A stretch of 64,000 bases of DNA from Caldicellulosiruptor saccharolyticus DSM 8903 (GCF_000016545.1 NC_009437.1:2444501-2508500), one strand, 5' to 3'. Positions 1-8,740 are shown, counted from the stretch's first letter. Numbers and translations are program-made. Notes: a model not told the origin generated them from the sequence alone.

Positions 1-855
1 TTGATAAACCTCTTTTAGCTTGATATTCGCAACCTGAAGATATCTTTGAGTAGTTGAAATATCAGCATGCCCAAGCATCTGTTGGACAGCCCTCACATCT
101 GCTCCATTTTCAATTAGATGTGTTGCAAAAGAATGCCTTAATATGTGTGGAGTTATTTCTTTATTTATACCTGCCACATTAGTATAGAATTTTACAATTT
201 TCCAAAATCCTTGCCTTGTCATCCTTGCCCCATTGAAATTCAAAAAAAGAGCCTCTTCCTCTTTTTTTCTTGCAAGGTACGGTCTTGAGTAGTTCAAGTA
301 TTTCTCTACTGCCTCAATTGCATACGAACCAATTGGAATTATCCTATCTCTTTTTTTATTTCTGCATATAATATAGCCATGTTCAAGATTAATGTCAGAA
401 AGATTAAGACTAATTAGTTCACTTACCCTTATACCTGTTGCGTACAAAAGCTCAAGCATTGCTTTGTCTCTTATACCTTTTATATCATCTTCTCGCGGAC
501 AACTCAAAAGCTTTTCTACCTCATCTTTTGTCAAAATTTGCGGAGGTGTTCTTTCAAGTTTAGGCGGGTCAATCTCTATCTTACCTATGTCTACAATGTT
601 GTGGTCCTTTAGAAATTCATAGAATACCTTTAGCGAAACAATTGCTCTTGCTATTGTGCTGTTTGACCTTCCGCTTTTTTGCATATTGATAATATATGTG
701 ATTATAGTAGCCTGTGACGTATCTTCAATTTTTATTCCTGTGTTATTCAAAAACTCTATGTATTTTTTTATATCTCTCAAATAAGACATAACTGTATTTT
801 GTGAAAATCTCTGTTTTTGGCAAAGATGTTCATAAAAAGCCTCTACTATTTTCAT
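1..855 (-). CDS. xerD: Tyrosine recombinase XerD (3' end cut by window edge)
   Basis: Site-specific tyrosine recombinase, probably the XerD partner that resolves chromosome dimers at dif. I translated 285 codons; the frame is still open at base 1, so about ten C-terminal residues are missing. The N-terminal SAM-like domain (about residues 1-90) precedes the catalytic domain. That domain shows the first active-site Arg in ATGIRVSE, the HILRHSF box (His-x-x-Arg), the GHADISTTQRY box and its nucleophilic Tyr. The ATG at 853-855 has an AGGGG-like RBS at long spacing. spoIIM lies just upstream on the same strand, a pairing also seen in bacilli. XerC or an integrase is possible, but the chromosomal context favours XerD. 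Confidence 0.9.
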   Translation of the reverse strand, partial: MKIVEAFYEHLCQKQRFSQNTVMSYLRDIKKYIEFLNNTGIKIEDTSQATIITYIINMQKSGRSNSTIARAIVSLKVFYEFLKDHNIVDIGKIEIDPPKLERTPPQILTKDEVEKLLSCPREDDIKGIRDKAMLELLYATGIRVSELISLNLSDINLEHGYIICRNKKRDRIIPIGSYAIEAVEKYLNYSRPYLARKKEEEALFLNFNGARMTRQGFWKIVKFYTNVAGINKEITPHILRHSFATHLIENGADVRAVQQMLGHADISTTQRYLQVANIKLKEVYQ

Positions 856-898
856 CTATTTTCAAATCCCCTCTACACATAAATTCCATTTATAGATC

Positions 899-1462
899 TT
901 AAATCAAATTGCATGCAAACCTTGAAACAAAAGCATCTATCACAACTATGCCACATATTAATAATACCACTATTAGACCTACCACAATATTAAATCTTTT
1001 TTCAAATTTGAACAATCTATCCCTAATTAAATAGTTGGTAAATGAGTACAGAATAAGTATAATCAAAAATATTAAAACAATCAATTCTTTTAGTAATATG
1101 TAAGTGAAAAAGAAACCTATAGCATGAAACTTGTAGATAGTGAAAAAGGTAGTCACCGTTAGCCCAAACACAAATCCTTTTAAAGTAATCATGCCTATAT
1201 TTAAGATTTGCAAGTATTTATTTAAATTTGATAGTCCCCATATTGTAAGATACAATAAAACAGCAAATATTGAAAAAAAAATTACCTTATTCCAGTACAA
1301 ATTATCTGCAATTTTCGCACTGTTTATTGAAAGTACTATAAAATTTTTGAGCTCTTCTTTTTGAGCTTGGCCGAGCAAAAAATAGAAATTTATACCAGCA
1401 ATTATGCCTCCTAAGTAAAGTGTTAAAATAGCAAAAAATAGTAATTTTACTTTTCTCCCCAT
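899..1462 (-). CDS. spoIIM: Stage II sporulation protein M (SpoIIM)
   Basis: Integral membrane protein of 187 residues with about five hydrophobic segments, the length and layout of SpoIIM. In Bacillus, SpoIIM scaffolds the SpoIID and SpoIIP peptidoglycan hydrolases that drive forespore engulfment. spoIIP lies two genes upstream on the same strand and xerD lies downstream, which supports the call more than any catalytic motif does, since SpoIIM has none. The ATG start lacks a clear Shine-Dalgarno sequence. spoIID is not in this window. Confidence 0.82.
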   Translation of the reverse strand: MGRKVKLLFFAILTLYLGGIIAGINFYFLLGQAQKEELKNFIVLSINSAKIADNLYWNKVIFFSIFAVLLYLTIWGLSNLNKYLQILNIGMITLKGFVFGLTVTTFFTIYKFHAIGFFFTYILLKELIVLIFLIILILYSFTNYLIRDRLFKFEKRFNIVVGLIVVLLICGIVVIDAFVSRFACNLI

Positions 1463-1515
1463 TTTCTTATTTTTGCTTGTGTTTATTTATAGTAAAATAA
1501 TATGTCAATTACAAG

Positions 1516-1830
1516 TCAGTTATTACCTACTAATGAGAAAACAAATCCTTTAGATTTAAAATAAAAATAGTTTATACTTTTGTAGAAACCATTTATAATC
1601 TTTTTGTCAATCCTTAGTGTTATTTTACCATTATATAACTTCAAAATAGTCTCATCATACTCAAAGAGAACCTTAACCATGTATTTGTCTTCTGGTAAAA
1701 AAAACTGCTTGCGAAACTCAACTGTCAAAAAAAGAATGAGAAAAACCACTAAAAGCAGCAATATACCTGCTCTTGCTGTTCTGACAAAGTACTTATGCTG
1801 AAGGTATCTTTTGTATCTACTTTTTCTCAA
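1516..1830 (-). CDS. Small single-pass membrane protein of unknown function between spoIIP and spoIIM
   Basis: I do not recognise this protein. About 104 residues: a very basic N-terminus (many Arg/Lys), one strong transmembrane helix near residues 20-40, then a roughly 65-residue extracytoplasmic tail. It sits between spoIIP and spoIIM in one run of minus-strand genes. The spoIIP stop overlaps its start region. A GTG at 1839 is possible, but GGAAGGTG makes a proper RBS only for the TTG at 1830, so I chose that start. Context suggests a role in engulfment or co-expression with the SpoIIMP machinery; this is inference only. Confidence 0.6.
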   Translation of the reverse strand: MRKSRYKRYLQHKYFVRTARAGILLLLVVFLILFLTVEFRKQFFLPEDKYMVKVLFEYDETILKLYNGKITLRIDKKIINGFYKSINYFYFKSKGFVFSLVGNN

Positions 1831-1835
1831 AAGTT

Positions 1836-2975
1836 TCACCTTCCCATAATAGTGTCATCAAGAGCTTTCGCAACAATCTGGCAACTTTTTAAAGCTTCAT
1901 TAAGCAGATTGCCGTTACTACCAATTTCAATTATTAATGCATATGGTGATATATGCTGGTTATACCTTGCTGCCGAAATATTTATTGGTCTTGTAATCTG
2001 CGGGCAAACTCTCATAAGATTCTTCTGAAGATGAACTGCAAAAGTGAGATTCTCTCGCCAAAAAGGATGGTAAAGTCCGAGCTTGTCTGTCCCCACAACA
2101 AGCATAACCTTTGCTAACTCCTGCCCAAATGCAACTGTTGAGACTTTTATTTTTTTTGAGCCATCTCCTATTGCGTCCCTGTGCAAATCTATGAAAATCT
2201 CAATATCAGGATGTTCTTTTTTATATTTTTCAATTATTTTCAATGACCTTGCGTAAGAGCCTTTATACTCAGGATAGTCATTTATGTCCTTGCTGTGATA
2301 GACCTTGTAACCATAGTCTTTTTCAAGAATCCTTTTGAGCTCTTCCCCCACTCTTACCACATTATAATTAAAATCTAAGGTTCTATCACTGGTTCCCCGG
2401 GTATAAATAAGATTTTTTGATGGGTTCTCATAGCTTTCAGTTGTATGTGTATGATAAATAAGAATTGAGGGTTTTACTTTGCTATAAATCTTAAATTTTG
2501 TGTTAAGAAACTTAGTTATATCTATTCTATATTCTGTTTGATTCATAACCTCAATGTTGTAAGAAATAGAGCCATTTGGTCGAATATTCTTTAGATATTT
2601 TTGAAACTCTATATTATCATCAGCTTGATTTTTTTCAGATGCTTTAGAATTATCTTGCCTTTCTTGGTCATAATTTATTACAATAGCGTCGTCTTCATAA
2701 AAACTTTGCTCTTCAAATGTTTGAGTTCTCTTGAAAGAAGCAAAAAGTGGATGAGAAAACCTCATCAAATTTTCTATTTTGATTAAATTACTAATATCCA
2801 TTTTGCTTGCAAAAAAAGGTGTGTTAAAAATAATTAGTTGCTTAGAATATTTGAAGCAAAGATCTAATACCTCCCTACTTGAAAAAACAAACTTATTTAC
2901 TAAAAGTTCTATAACCAATAATATGGCAATAAAAACAACATACCAAAATCTTTTCAAATCAATAACCTTCACCAT
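1836..2975 (-). CDS. spoIIP: Stage II sporulation protein P (SpoIIP), peptidoglycan amidase/endopeptidase
   Basis: SpoIIP removes stem peptides from peptidoglycan during engulfment. The protein has an N-terminal membrane anchor (about residues 12-35), a linker, and a C-terminal domain opening with the family motif ILIYHTHTTESY, followed by IDLHRDA and a late EIGSNGN segment that fit the zinc-amidase fold. About 379 residues, the usual size. A TTG at 2993 would extend it by six codons, but the GAGGAGA box is correctly placed (9 nt) for the ATG at 2975. Its stop overlaps the start region of the next small gene, so they are probably co-translated. Confidence 0.9.
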   Translation of the reverse strand: MVKVIDLKRFWYVVFIAILLVIELLVNKFVFSSREVLDLCFKYSKQLIIFNTPFFASKMDISNLIKIENLMRFSHPLFASFKRTQTFEEQSFYEDDAIVINYDQERQDNSKASEKNQADDNIEFQKYLKNIRPNGSISYNIEVMNQTEYRIDITKFLNTKFKIYSKVKPSILIYHTHTTESYENPSKNLIYTRGTSDRTLDFNYNVVRVGEELKRILEKDYGYKVYHSKDINDYPEYKGSYARSLKIIEKYKKEHPDIEIFIDLHRDAIGDGSKKIKVSTVAFGQELAKVMLVVGTDKLGLYHPFWRENLTFAVHLQKNLMRVCPQITRPINISAARYNQHISPYALIIEIGSNGNLLNEALKSCQIVAKALDDTIMGR

Positions 2976-3067
2976 CAATACAAATCTCCTCAAAAGTCTG
3001 ACATAAAAACTTTCTTGTAAAATCTCTATTCAAACAAAAAAGAATTTATTCCTTCTCGGTAAAAGCC

Positions 3068-4051
3068 TCAATTCACATATCTAAATTGGTCATTTTCTTT
3101 CACCTCTGGATGAATTGCTATATTGATACCATCAGCAATTACTGTAGAGATATTTTCAACAATCCTATCTATGTCCTTGGGAGTGACAAATAAATTTCCA
3201 TAATATGGAAATATAACCTCTTTGATTAGATTAAACCTATCTTCATCAGGTATGCCCTCAAGAAGCAAGTACAAAGGCGAAGATCTCTCTGTTTCATTTT
3301 TAAGTCTTTCAAGTAAAAGGTCTATTGCATCATTTGCGATAATTGCAGCGTCAACAACCATAGGAACACCTATAGCAACAACCGGAACACCCACTGTCTG
3401 CTGTGTAATACCTTTTCTTTCATTTCCAATTCCTGAACCAGGAAAAATGCCAGTGTCCGCTATCTGTATAGCTGTTGAGATTCTTTCAAGTCTGCGTGAC
3501 GCCAACGCATCAATGGCAACTATCAAATCAGGATGGACTTTTTGAACAATCCCGTGAATTATCTCGCTTGTTTCAATTCCAGTAATACCCAAAACACCTG
3601 GAGAAATGGCACACACAGAACGAATACGCCTGTCTTGGACTTTTTCAGGTACAAACTCAAATAAATGACGTGTAATTAAAACCTTTGACACAACTTTTGG
3701 TCCCAGTGAATCAGGTGTCACGTTCCAGTTACCAAGCCCCACAACAAGGATTGTACTTTTCTGGGATAATCTCATTAAGCTTTCTAACTCCTCAGCTAAT
3801 ATCTTTGATACCTTTTCTTGTACATCAAAATCCTCATCACGCAAGCCATCTGCTTCAATTGTAATGTAGTTTCCCATGGGCTTTTGTAAAATTGCCTCAC
3901 CTTTGACTGAGTTTATTTTCACTTTGGTTACCTTTATTTTATCATCAAACTCTTTTCTCTCTTCAACTTCAACACCTTCAATTTCTCTCCCCAAACCTTT
4001 TTGAACAATTTCTCTTGTTTCAAGTGCAAGGTCTGTATGAATTTTAAACAT
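3068..4051 (-). CDS. gpr: Germination protease GPR (spore protease)
   Basis: Aspartic-type endopeptidase that degrades small acid-soluble spore proteins (SASPs) at germination. The 327-residue protein begins with the HTDLALE segment typical of the GPR pro-region, where zymogen processing occurs. It continues with the conserved VVGLGNWNVTPDSLGP and IVAIDALASR blocks. The ATG follows AAAGGAGAG with ideal spacing. A GPR substrate (SASP) gene lies about 135 bp upstream on the same strand. Between them is an intrinsic terminator, so gpr probably has its own forespore promoter. Confidence 0.95.
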   Translation of the reverse strand: MFKIHTDLALETREIVQKGLGREIEGVEVEERKEFDDKIKVTKVKINSVKGEAILQKPMGNYITIEADGLRDEDFDVQEKVSKILAEELESLMRLSQKSTILVVGLGNWNVTPDSLGPKVVSKVLITRHLFEFVPEKVQDRRIRSVCAISPGVLGITGIETSEIIHGIVQKVHPDLIVAIDALASRRLERISTAIQIADTGIFPGSGIGNERKGITQQTVGVPVVAIGVPMVVDAAIIANDAIDLLLERLKNETERSSPLYLLLEGIPDEDRFNLIKEVIFPYYGNLFVTPKDIDRIVENISTVIADGINIAIHPEVKENDQFRYVN

Positions 4052-4131
4052 TGATCGCTCTCCTTTACAAAAATTTATTCTGAAATATTATTATCAACAT
4101 TTTTGAAATTATTAAACCTTAAAAACATCTC

Positions 4132-4175
4132 AAAAGGGAACTGCAGCAAAATGTTTTGCCACAGTTCCCCTTTCT
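4132..4175 (-). terminator. Intrinsic terminator between the SASP gene and gpr
   Basis: A long hairpin has arms 4136-4151 and 4154-4169 (GGGAACTG plus GCAAAA with two internal mismatches). Short T-tracts flank it on both strands. It ends the SASP transcript and insulates gpr. Confidence 0.7.
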
Positions 4176-4186
4176 TTAAAAAGGGG

Positions 4187-4360
4187 TTATTGCTTTTCTT
4201 TCAAGGCTCTTTCTGCCATCTCGATAGCTTTTCTGACGATGTTACCACAGTCGCGCGATTTTACCTCTCCCCAACCATACTTTGTGACTACATCGTACAC
4301 TCCAAGTTCTTTTGCTATCTCCATTTTAAGTTCTTCTGACATAACTTTTTGCCTTGCCAA
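4187..4360 (-). CDS. Small acid-soluble spore protein, alpha/beta type
   Basis: I found this 57-residue ORF by reading the minus strand. It contains KMEIAKELGV, with the Glu-Ile-Ala site cut by GPR, and a C-terminal WGEVKSRDCGN...AIEMAE segment corresponding to the second conserved helix of alpha/beta SASPs. These proteins coat and protect spore DNA. The TTG at 4358-4360 is chosen because AAAGGGGG lies 8 nt upstream; an internal ATG at 4342 would give 51 residues. Upstream there is a perfect 7-bp hairpin (4375-4394) and a CATATTA sigma-G-like -10 (4399-4405) with only a poor -35. The gene ends in a strong terminator just before gpr, the protease for its product. Confidence 0.82.
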   Translation of the reverse strand: MARQKVMSEELKMEIAKELGVYDVVTKYGWGEVKSRDCGNIVRKAIEMAERALKEKQ

Positions 4361-4439
4361 GCCAATAACCCCCTTTGCGGTTTTGTCACCGCAATTTTTA
4401 ATATGCCCAAGAAAATATCCTTTTTATTAACACATTTTC

Positions 4440-5840
4440 TTACATTGATAAAATACCATTTGGATCTTTTATTATCTCTAAGATATTTTCTTCCTTACCT
4501 GTAATCGCATTAATATAATCTGCAAAGTACTTTCTATCATATTTTCCCATAAATTCATATGTGAAAACCTCTCTGCCCGACTCAAGTGGAATTATGCTAA
4601 GTGACACACTCTGAATATCAAAGTTCTTGCTCATAAGTTTCCTTGCCTGTGCTTCAGTTATTATTGGTTTTGGAATCTTCCTGTTGGTATGAGACATATA
4701 ATATGCTGCTGCGTCAAAGCCAACCACCTGACCTGTATCAAGTGCTATTCGTACTTTGACCATGTCAGGATATATCTTTACACCATTTTGCTGATAGATA
4801 TAGTTTATAAGTGCTGTGTTGTCCTGTTTAAGATAAAAAGTATCTACCATATTGGTAAATCCTTTGCTCTTTAAAAATCTCAAAGCATTTTCTTTTGCTC
4901 TTGAAACACCAATCTTTGGTGCAGAAGTAGCTCTGTTATCTATCATCCAGATGACTTTGCCACCTTTTTTAGAAACTGCTACTGTAATGGTTCTATCTCT
5001 TGCCATTCTGTCAGGGATTATCTCAAAGTTAAAGGTTTTAATCTTATCACCTGAAAGTCCCAAGTAGCTAATCATGTCAGCTCTTTTGATATTCAAAAAA
5101 TCAAGTGCAATTTTCTTTGCCTCATCCCTATTGATTACACTCTCTGGAAGTCCTCTTGGTACCTGCCTTGCAATGTGGTCAGAAAAAGGTCCATCATATA
5201 TCAGCGTTGGATAGTCTTTAAAACCTGCTTCCACTGCAAGCATACGACTACTTGTGACATTTTGGCTAATCCTTCTAAACCTTGACGTTCCAACTGTTCT
5301 GACCTCACCCCATCTGAGTCTGCCCTGGCTTATTTCAATTGCAAGTTCATTTAAGTTTTTACTAAGCTTATCAGCGTAGCTGCGAAGTTTTGCAAGTTGT
5401 GCTCTTTGTTCTTTAGTTTCCTTTTTGCCGCTCATAAGTTGTTTAGAAAGTGAAAAACTCAAATCACCCACCTGGGTCAGATACTTTGCTGTTCTCTCAA
5501 GTGCAACGTTGTTTTCTATTGGAAGCTGACCAAGGTTTTCCTGGGCAGCAAAGGCGTTTCTCCAAACCTCTGTATATAAAGCTGCTCTTTGTCTGTCATC
5601 GTTTGATACTTCAGCCTTTGACAAAAGTGCTTGGATATTTTGAACATACCCTACCATATCAAAAAAGGCCCTGTGCCACATATTAGTGAGGTAATTGTGA
5701 TAGTTTGCTTTACCTCGATACTGATTTACCCCCCAAAGGGCTACAATCACTAAAACTCCTATTACAACTGCCATAATACTCCAAAGTCTCACACTTTTAA
5801 GTCTTTCTCTTAACTCCTTATATCCACCTAAAATACTCAA
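4440..5840 (-). CDS. ypeB: Germination protein YpeB
   Basis: 466 residues with one N-terminal membrane anchor (about 20-40), an extracellular helical region, and C-terminal PepSY-like repeats (for example RDEAKKIALDFL, ISRAKENALRFLKSKGF and TEAQARKLMS spaced as three modules). YpeB and SleB need each other for stable assembly in the spore cortex of Bacillus. The TTG start has GAGGTGAG 6 nt upstream. sleB lies 55 bp upstream on the same strand, reproducing the conserved sleB-ypeB pair. The SASP gene follows about 80 bp downstream. Confidence 0.93.
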   Translation of the reverse strand: MSILGGYKELRERLKSVRLWSIMAVVIGVLVIVALWGVNQYRGKANYHNYLTNMWHRAFFDMVGYVQNIQALLSKAEVSNDDRQRAALYTEVWRNAFAAQENLGQLPIENNVALERTAKYLTQVGDLSFSLSKQLMSGKKETKEQRAQLAKLRSYADKLSKNLNELAIEISQGRLRWGEVRTVGTSRFRRISQNVTSSRMLAVEAGFKDYPTLIYDGPFSDHIARQVPRGLPESVINRDEAKKIALDFLNIKRADMISYLGLSGDKIKTFNFEIIPDRMARDRTITVAVSKKGGKVIWMIDNRATSAPKIGVSRAKENALRFLKSKGFTNMVDTFYLKQDNTALINYIYQQNGVKIYPDMVKVRIALDTGQVVGFDAAAYYMSHTNRKIPKPIITEAQARKLMSKNFDIQSVSLSIIPLESGREVFTYEFMGKYDRKYFADYINAITGKEENILEIIKDPNGILSM

Positions 5841-5895
5841 ATCAAACTCACCTCTTTAAGTTTTATAAAATTTGAATCTATGGAGTTTAAACCTG

Positions 5896-6453
5896 TTATT
5901 TTGCAAATCTGTGTTTACCAATTACAAGCACAACCTTTCTACTCCATATCCATCTATTTGTAGTCTTTGCAGGATTGTAGTAATAAATGCATCCATTTGT
6001 TGGATCCCAACCATTTAGCGCATCTCTTGCAGCTTTTAGAGCAGTAGGTTCAAGCTTTGCATTAATTTGCCCATCTGTTACAGATGTAAAGGCACCAGGT
6101 TGGTAAATTACACCACTTATTGTCTTTGGAAAACCCGGATGCTTTGTTCTATTGATTATAACCGCTCCAATTGCTACCTGACCAATATATGGCTCACCTC
6201 TTGCCTCACCATTTATAACTCTTGCTAATAAATATAAATCTTTGTTTTGATAATTTGTTGATGCTTGAGTTGCAATGGAATCCTGTCGAACCTCTTTTTC
6301 ACTTTTTTCAAGGGCTTTTTCGAGTCTTTTTTCAATTTTTTCATCATTTGTTCTTTTAATATCATAAATAAACTTTGCTGAGTAGACACTTAAGAGAAAC
6401 CCTATTATCAATAAGATGATGAAAATGGTATACTTTTTTAGTAGCTTGCTCAC
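5896..6453 (-). CDS. sleB: Spore cortex-lytic enzyme SleB (short form)
   Basis: SleB is a lytic transglycosylase that cuts cortex peptidoglycan at germination. The C-terminal hydrolase_2 domain is clear: LLARVINGEARGEPYIGQVAIG, with the catalytic Glu in NGEARGE, and the late GCIYYYNPA and WIWSR blocks. At 185 residues it lacks the N-terminal peptidoglycan-binding domain of longer homologues. In its place are a transmembrane anchor (about 9-28) and a charged coiled segment. The GTG start sits behind a G-rich RBS. It is first in the sleB-ypeB unit. Confidence 0.92.
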   Translation of the reverse strand: MSKLLKKYTIFIILLIIGFLLSVYSAKFIYDIKRTNDEKIEKRLEKALEKSEKEVRQDSIATQASTNYQNKDLYLLARVINGEARGEPYIGQVAIGAVIINRTKHPGFPKTISGVIYQPGAFTSVTDGQINAKLEPTALKAARDALNGWDPTNGCIYYYNPAKTTNRWIWSRKVVLVIGKHRFAK

Positions 6454-6504
6454 CTTTCCAAAACCCCCAAGTCAAAATTCTTTTTAAAATTATTTTTTGT
6501 AAGC

Positions 6505-6533
6505 TTGTGTTTATTATTCAGCTTTGTGATAAA
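6505..6533 (+). promoter_or_regulatory. Putative sigma-A promoter for the UgtP-like gene
   Basis: TTGTGT (-35) and GATAAA (-10) are separated by 17 bp, about 50 bp before the ATG at 6581. Moderate match to consensus. Confidence 0.45.
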
Positions 6534-6580
6534 ATAAATTTAAATTAAGTTTTCGATAAAAAAACGAGGTAAGAGAAAAC

Positions 6581-7693
6581 ATGAACATTTTGATACTGAG
6601 CCTTGATGCCGGTGGTGGACATTTTGCTGCTTCAAACGCATTGAAAACTGCATTTTTGCAAAAAGATCCCCAAGCAAAAGTTGAAATTGTAGACACCCTT
6701 AAGATTATAAGTCCAATATTAGATAAGTTGGCTGTTGGAACATATTTGAAAGCTATTAAAACAGTTCCATTTATATACGGTCTTGTTTATGATTCAACAG
6801 ACAAAGACCCACCTACACGCTTTAGCAAGGCAATTTATGAAAAATTTTATTTTGCATTTTATAAGCTTTACAACATTATTTCTGAACTAAACCCTGATGT
6901 AATAATTGGAACTCATCCGTCACCAATTGATATGGTAAGTCAGCTAAAAAAACGTGGAAACATAAATGTCCCTATAATCAGCATAGTTACAGATTTTACA
7001 ATACACCCTTATTGGATTAACGAATATGCAGACTATATAATTGTCCATCATGAGAATTTGGTTTATGAAGCGGTTAAAAAAGGAGCTCCAGGAAAAAAAG
7101 TAATACCTCTTGGTATCCCCATTAATCCTTCTTTCTCAATAAATTATGAAAAAAAAGAAATCTTATCTGAGTTAAACCTCGAAGATAAGCCAACAATCTT
7201 AATTATGGGTGGAAGTTTAGGGCTTGGAAATATTGAGGATATAGTTGAAATGGTTTGCCACATATGTGACGAGAGTTATCAAATAATTGTTGTTACTGGG
7301 AAAAACAAAACATTAAAGAAGTCATTGGAGGAAAGAAATTTTGGAAGAAAGGTTGTTGTATTTGGTTTTATTAGTTTTATAGACAAGCTCATGGCAATAA
7401 GTGATATCTTGATTACAAAGCCTGGTGGTCTTACCTGTGCTGAAGCACTTTCTTGCAAACTTCCAATGATTTTGATATCACCAATTCCAGGGCAAGAAGA
7501 AAGAAATACTTTTTATCTTATAAACAACGGCGCTGCTGCCTATGTAAAAAATATAGAAAGCTTTGATATAGTTTTTAACCAAATAATAAATAACCCTCAA
7601 AGGCTTGAACACATGAAACTTGCGTGTTCATTTTTAGCAAAGCCAAGTTCATCAAATGACATTGTGGAATTTATAAAGGGAATGGTGCTTTAA
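6581..7693 (+). CDS. MGDG-synthase/UgtP-like glycosyltransferase (MurG-type GT-B fold)
   Basis: 370 residues. The N-terminus reads ILSLDAGGGHFAASNAL, the glycine-rich acceptor motif of the monogalactosyldiacylglycerol synthase/UgtP family. The C-terminal half has the nucleotide-sugar region TKPGGLTCAEALSCKLPMI. Relatives transfer glucose or galactose to diacylglycerol at the inner face of the membrane, making glycolipid or a lipoteichoic acid anchor. The precise sugar and acceptor cannot be read from sequence. It is monocistronic: it has its own promoter, and its terminator overlaps the last codons. Its neighbours (sleB, LytM protein) are divergent or convergent, so they give no functional hint. 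Confidence 0.8.
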   Translation: MNILILSLDAGGGHFAASNALKTAFLQKDPQAKVEIVDTLKIISPILDKLAVGTYLKAIKTVPFIYGLVYDSTDKDPPTRFSKAIYEKFYFAFYKLYNIISELNPDVIIGTHPSPIDMVSQLKKRGNINVPIISIVTDFTIHPYWINEYADYIIVHHENLVYEAVKKGAPGKKVIPLGIPINPSFSINYEKKEILSELNLEDKPTILIMGGSLGLGNIEDIVEMVCHICDESYQIIVVTGKNKTLKKSLEERNFGRKVVVFGFISFIDKLMAISDILITKPGGLTCAEALSCKLPMILISPIPGQEERNTFYLINNGAAAYVKNIESFDIVFNQIINNPQRLEHMKLACSFLAKPSSSNDIVEFIKGMVL

Positions 7694-7712
7694 AAGGCCC
7701 CATTCCCCTTTC
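7678..7712 (+). terminator. Intrinsic terminator overlapping the end of the UgtP-like gene
   Basis: GGGAATGG-T-GC pairs with GC-C-CCATTCCC, followed by CTTTCT. The 5' arm encodes the last residues of the protein. It also faces the convergent LytM gene. Confidence 0.65.
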
Positions 7713-7731
7713 TATAAAAGATTTCTCTTTT

Positions 7732-8649
7732 TTATTGTGGTTGTGGCAAAAATCTTGCTGGGTTTTGGTTCTCACCGTTGTATAAAATCTCAAAGTGTAA
7801 ATGTGGTGGGTCCATATATTCTATATTAGAGCTTGTCCCCACCTCACCAATTTTTTGCCCTTGCCTAACTATATCTCCAACTTGGACATATTTTAAATCT
7901 CTCAAGTTAAAGTATTTTGAAATATATCCATCGCTGTGGTCAACAACAACATATTTGCCATAAAGAGGGTCTTCACCTAAGTCAATTACAGTACCGTCAA
8001 AGCAAGCTTTTACATCGCTACCTTCTTCTGCTTCAATATCAATCCCTGAATGTTCTGTCCATTCATCTAAGGTTTTAGAGTACACAAGTGACTGGTCAGA
8101 AAACTCTCTGATTATCTTGCCAGAAACAGGATAAACAGGCTTGAACACAAGAGGATTTATTACTTCTATTTCGTCTCCTACTAAACTATTTCTCCCCTGA
8201 TTTTTCTCCGCAGTTGTATTGGGTTTTTTCTGTAGATGTTGTTGTTCATTATCATTGTTTGCAGTGTCATTCTTAGTTGTCAAAGTGTTTTCTTTCTTTT
8301 TTGAACTGTAAACTGAGTTTGAACTATAAATACTTTGGGTATTGTCTTCTGATTCCTTTTGAGGTACATTTTCATTTCCTGATTTTTCAGAGGTTACAGG
8401 GTTATTTTTTAATTTATCTTGTTTGGTCACCTCTTGCGCACCAACTTGTGGAATTGCATTAGAGGTATCGCTATTGTTCAGGCTTACATTATTATCTTGC
8501 TTTTCTTCAATCTCATACTTTGTAAAATCAGTAGTTGCAATTGTATAAATTGAAAAACCAATTATAAAAAGACAAACAACTACAATTATATAAAATCCTT
8601 TGGTGTCAAAAAAGTTTATCAATCTTTCTTTCCAATCCTTTTTATTCAT
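7732..8649 (-). CDS. Membrane-anchored M23/LytM-domain protein, SpoIIQ-like
   Basis: 305 residues: a transmembrane helix (about 20-40), a long polar Ser/Asn/Gln/Lys-rich linker (about 50-165), then a LytM domain. The zinc ligands are visible as EHSGIDIEA (His, Asp) and HLHFE. The catalytic His normally found in a YxHL motif is replaced (KYFNL), so hydrolase activity is doubtful. SpoIIQ of Bacillus is likewise a one-pass protein with a degenerate LytM domain that zips to SpoIIIAH, so SpoIIQ is a good guess. A general M23 protein is the alternative. An upstream in-frame start is possible, but GGAAGGAGGTG is placed for the ATG at 8647-8649. Confidence 0.75.
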   Translation of the reverse strand: MNKKDWKERLINFFDTKGFYIIVVVCLFIIGFSIYTIATTDFTKYEIEEKQDNNVSLNNSDTSNAIPQVGAQEVTKQDKLKNNPVTSEKSGNENVPQKESEDNTQSIYSSNSVYSSKKKENTLTTKNDTANNDNEQQHLQKKPNTTAEKNQGRNSLVGDEIEVINPLVFKPVYPVSGKIIREFSDQSLVYSKTLDEWTEHSGIDIEAEEGSDVKACFDGTVIDLGEDPLYGKYVVVDHSDGYISKYFNLRDLKYVQVGDIVRQGQKIGEVGTSSNIEYMDPPHLHFEILYNGENQNPARFLPQPQ

Positions 8650-8740
8650 CTTGACTTTGCACCTCCTTCCATATAAATATTCTTGCCAGCTATTTCTCAA
8701 ACTATACATAAATAACAGCTTAAATATCCATATTTTTTCT

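Noticed and set aside
392-622. A 76-residue + strand open frame
   Set aside because: It lies wholly inside xerD on the other strand; composition and lack of an RBS show it is a shadow.
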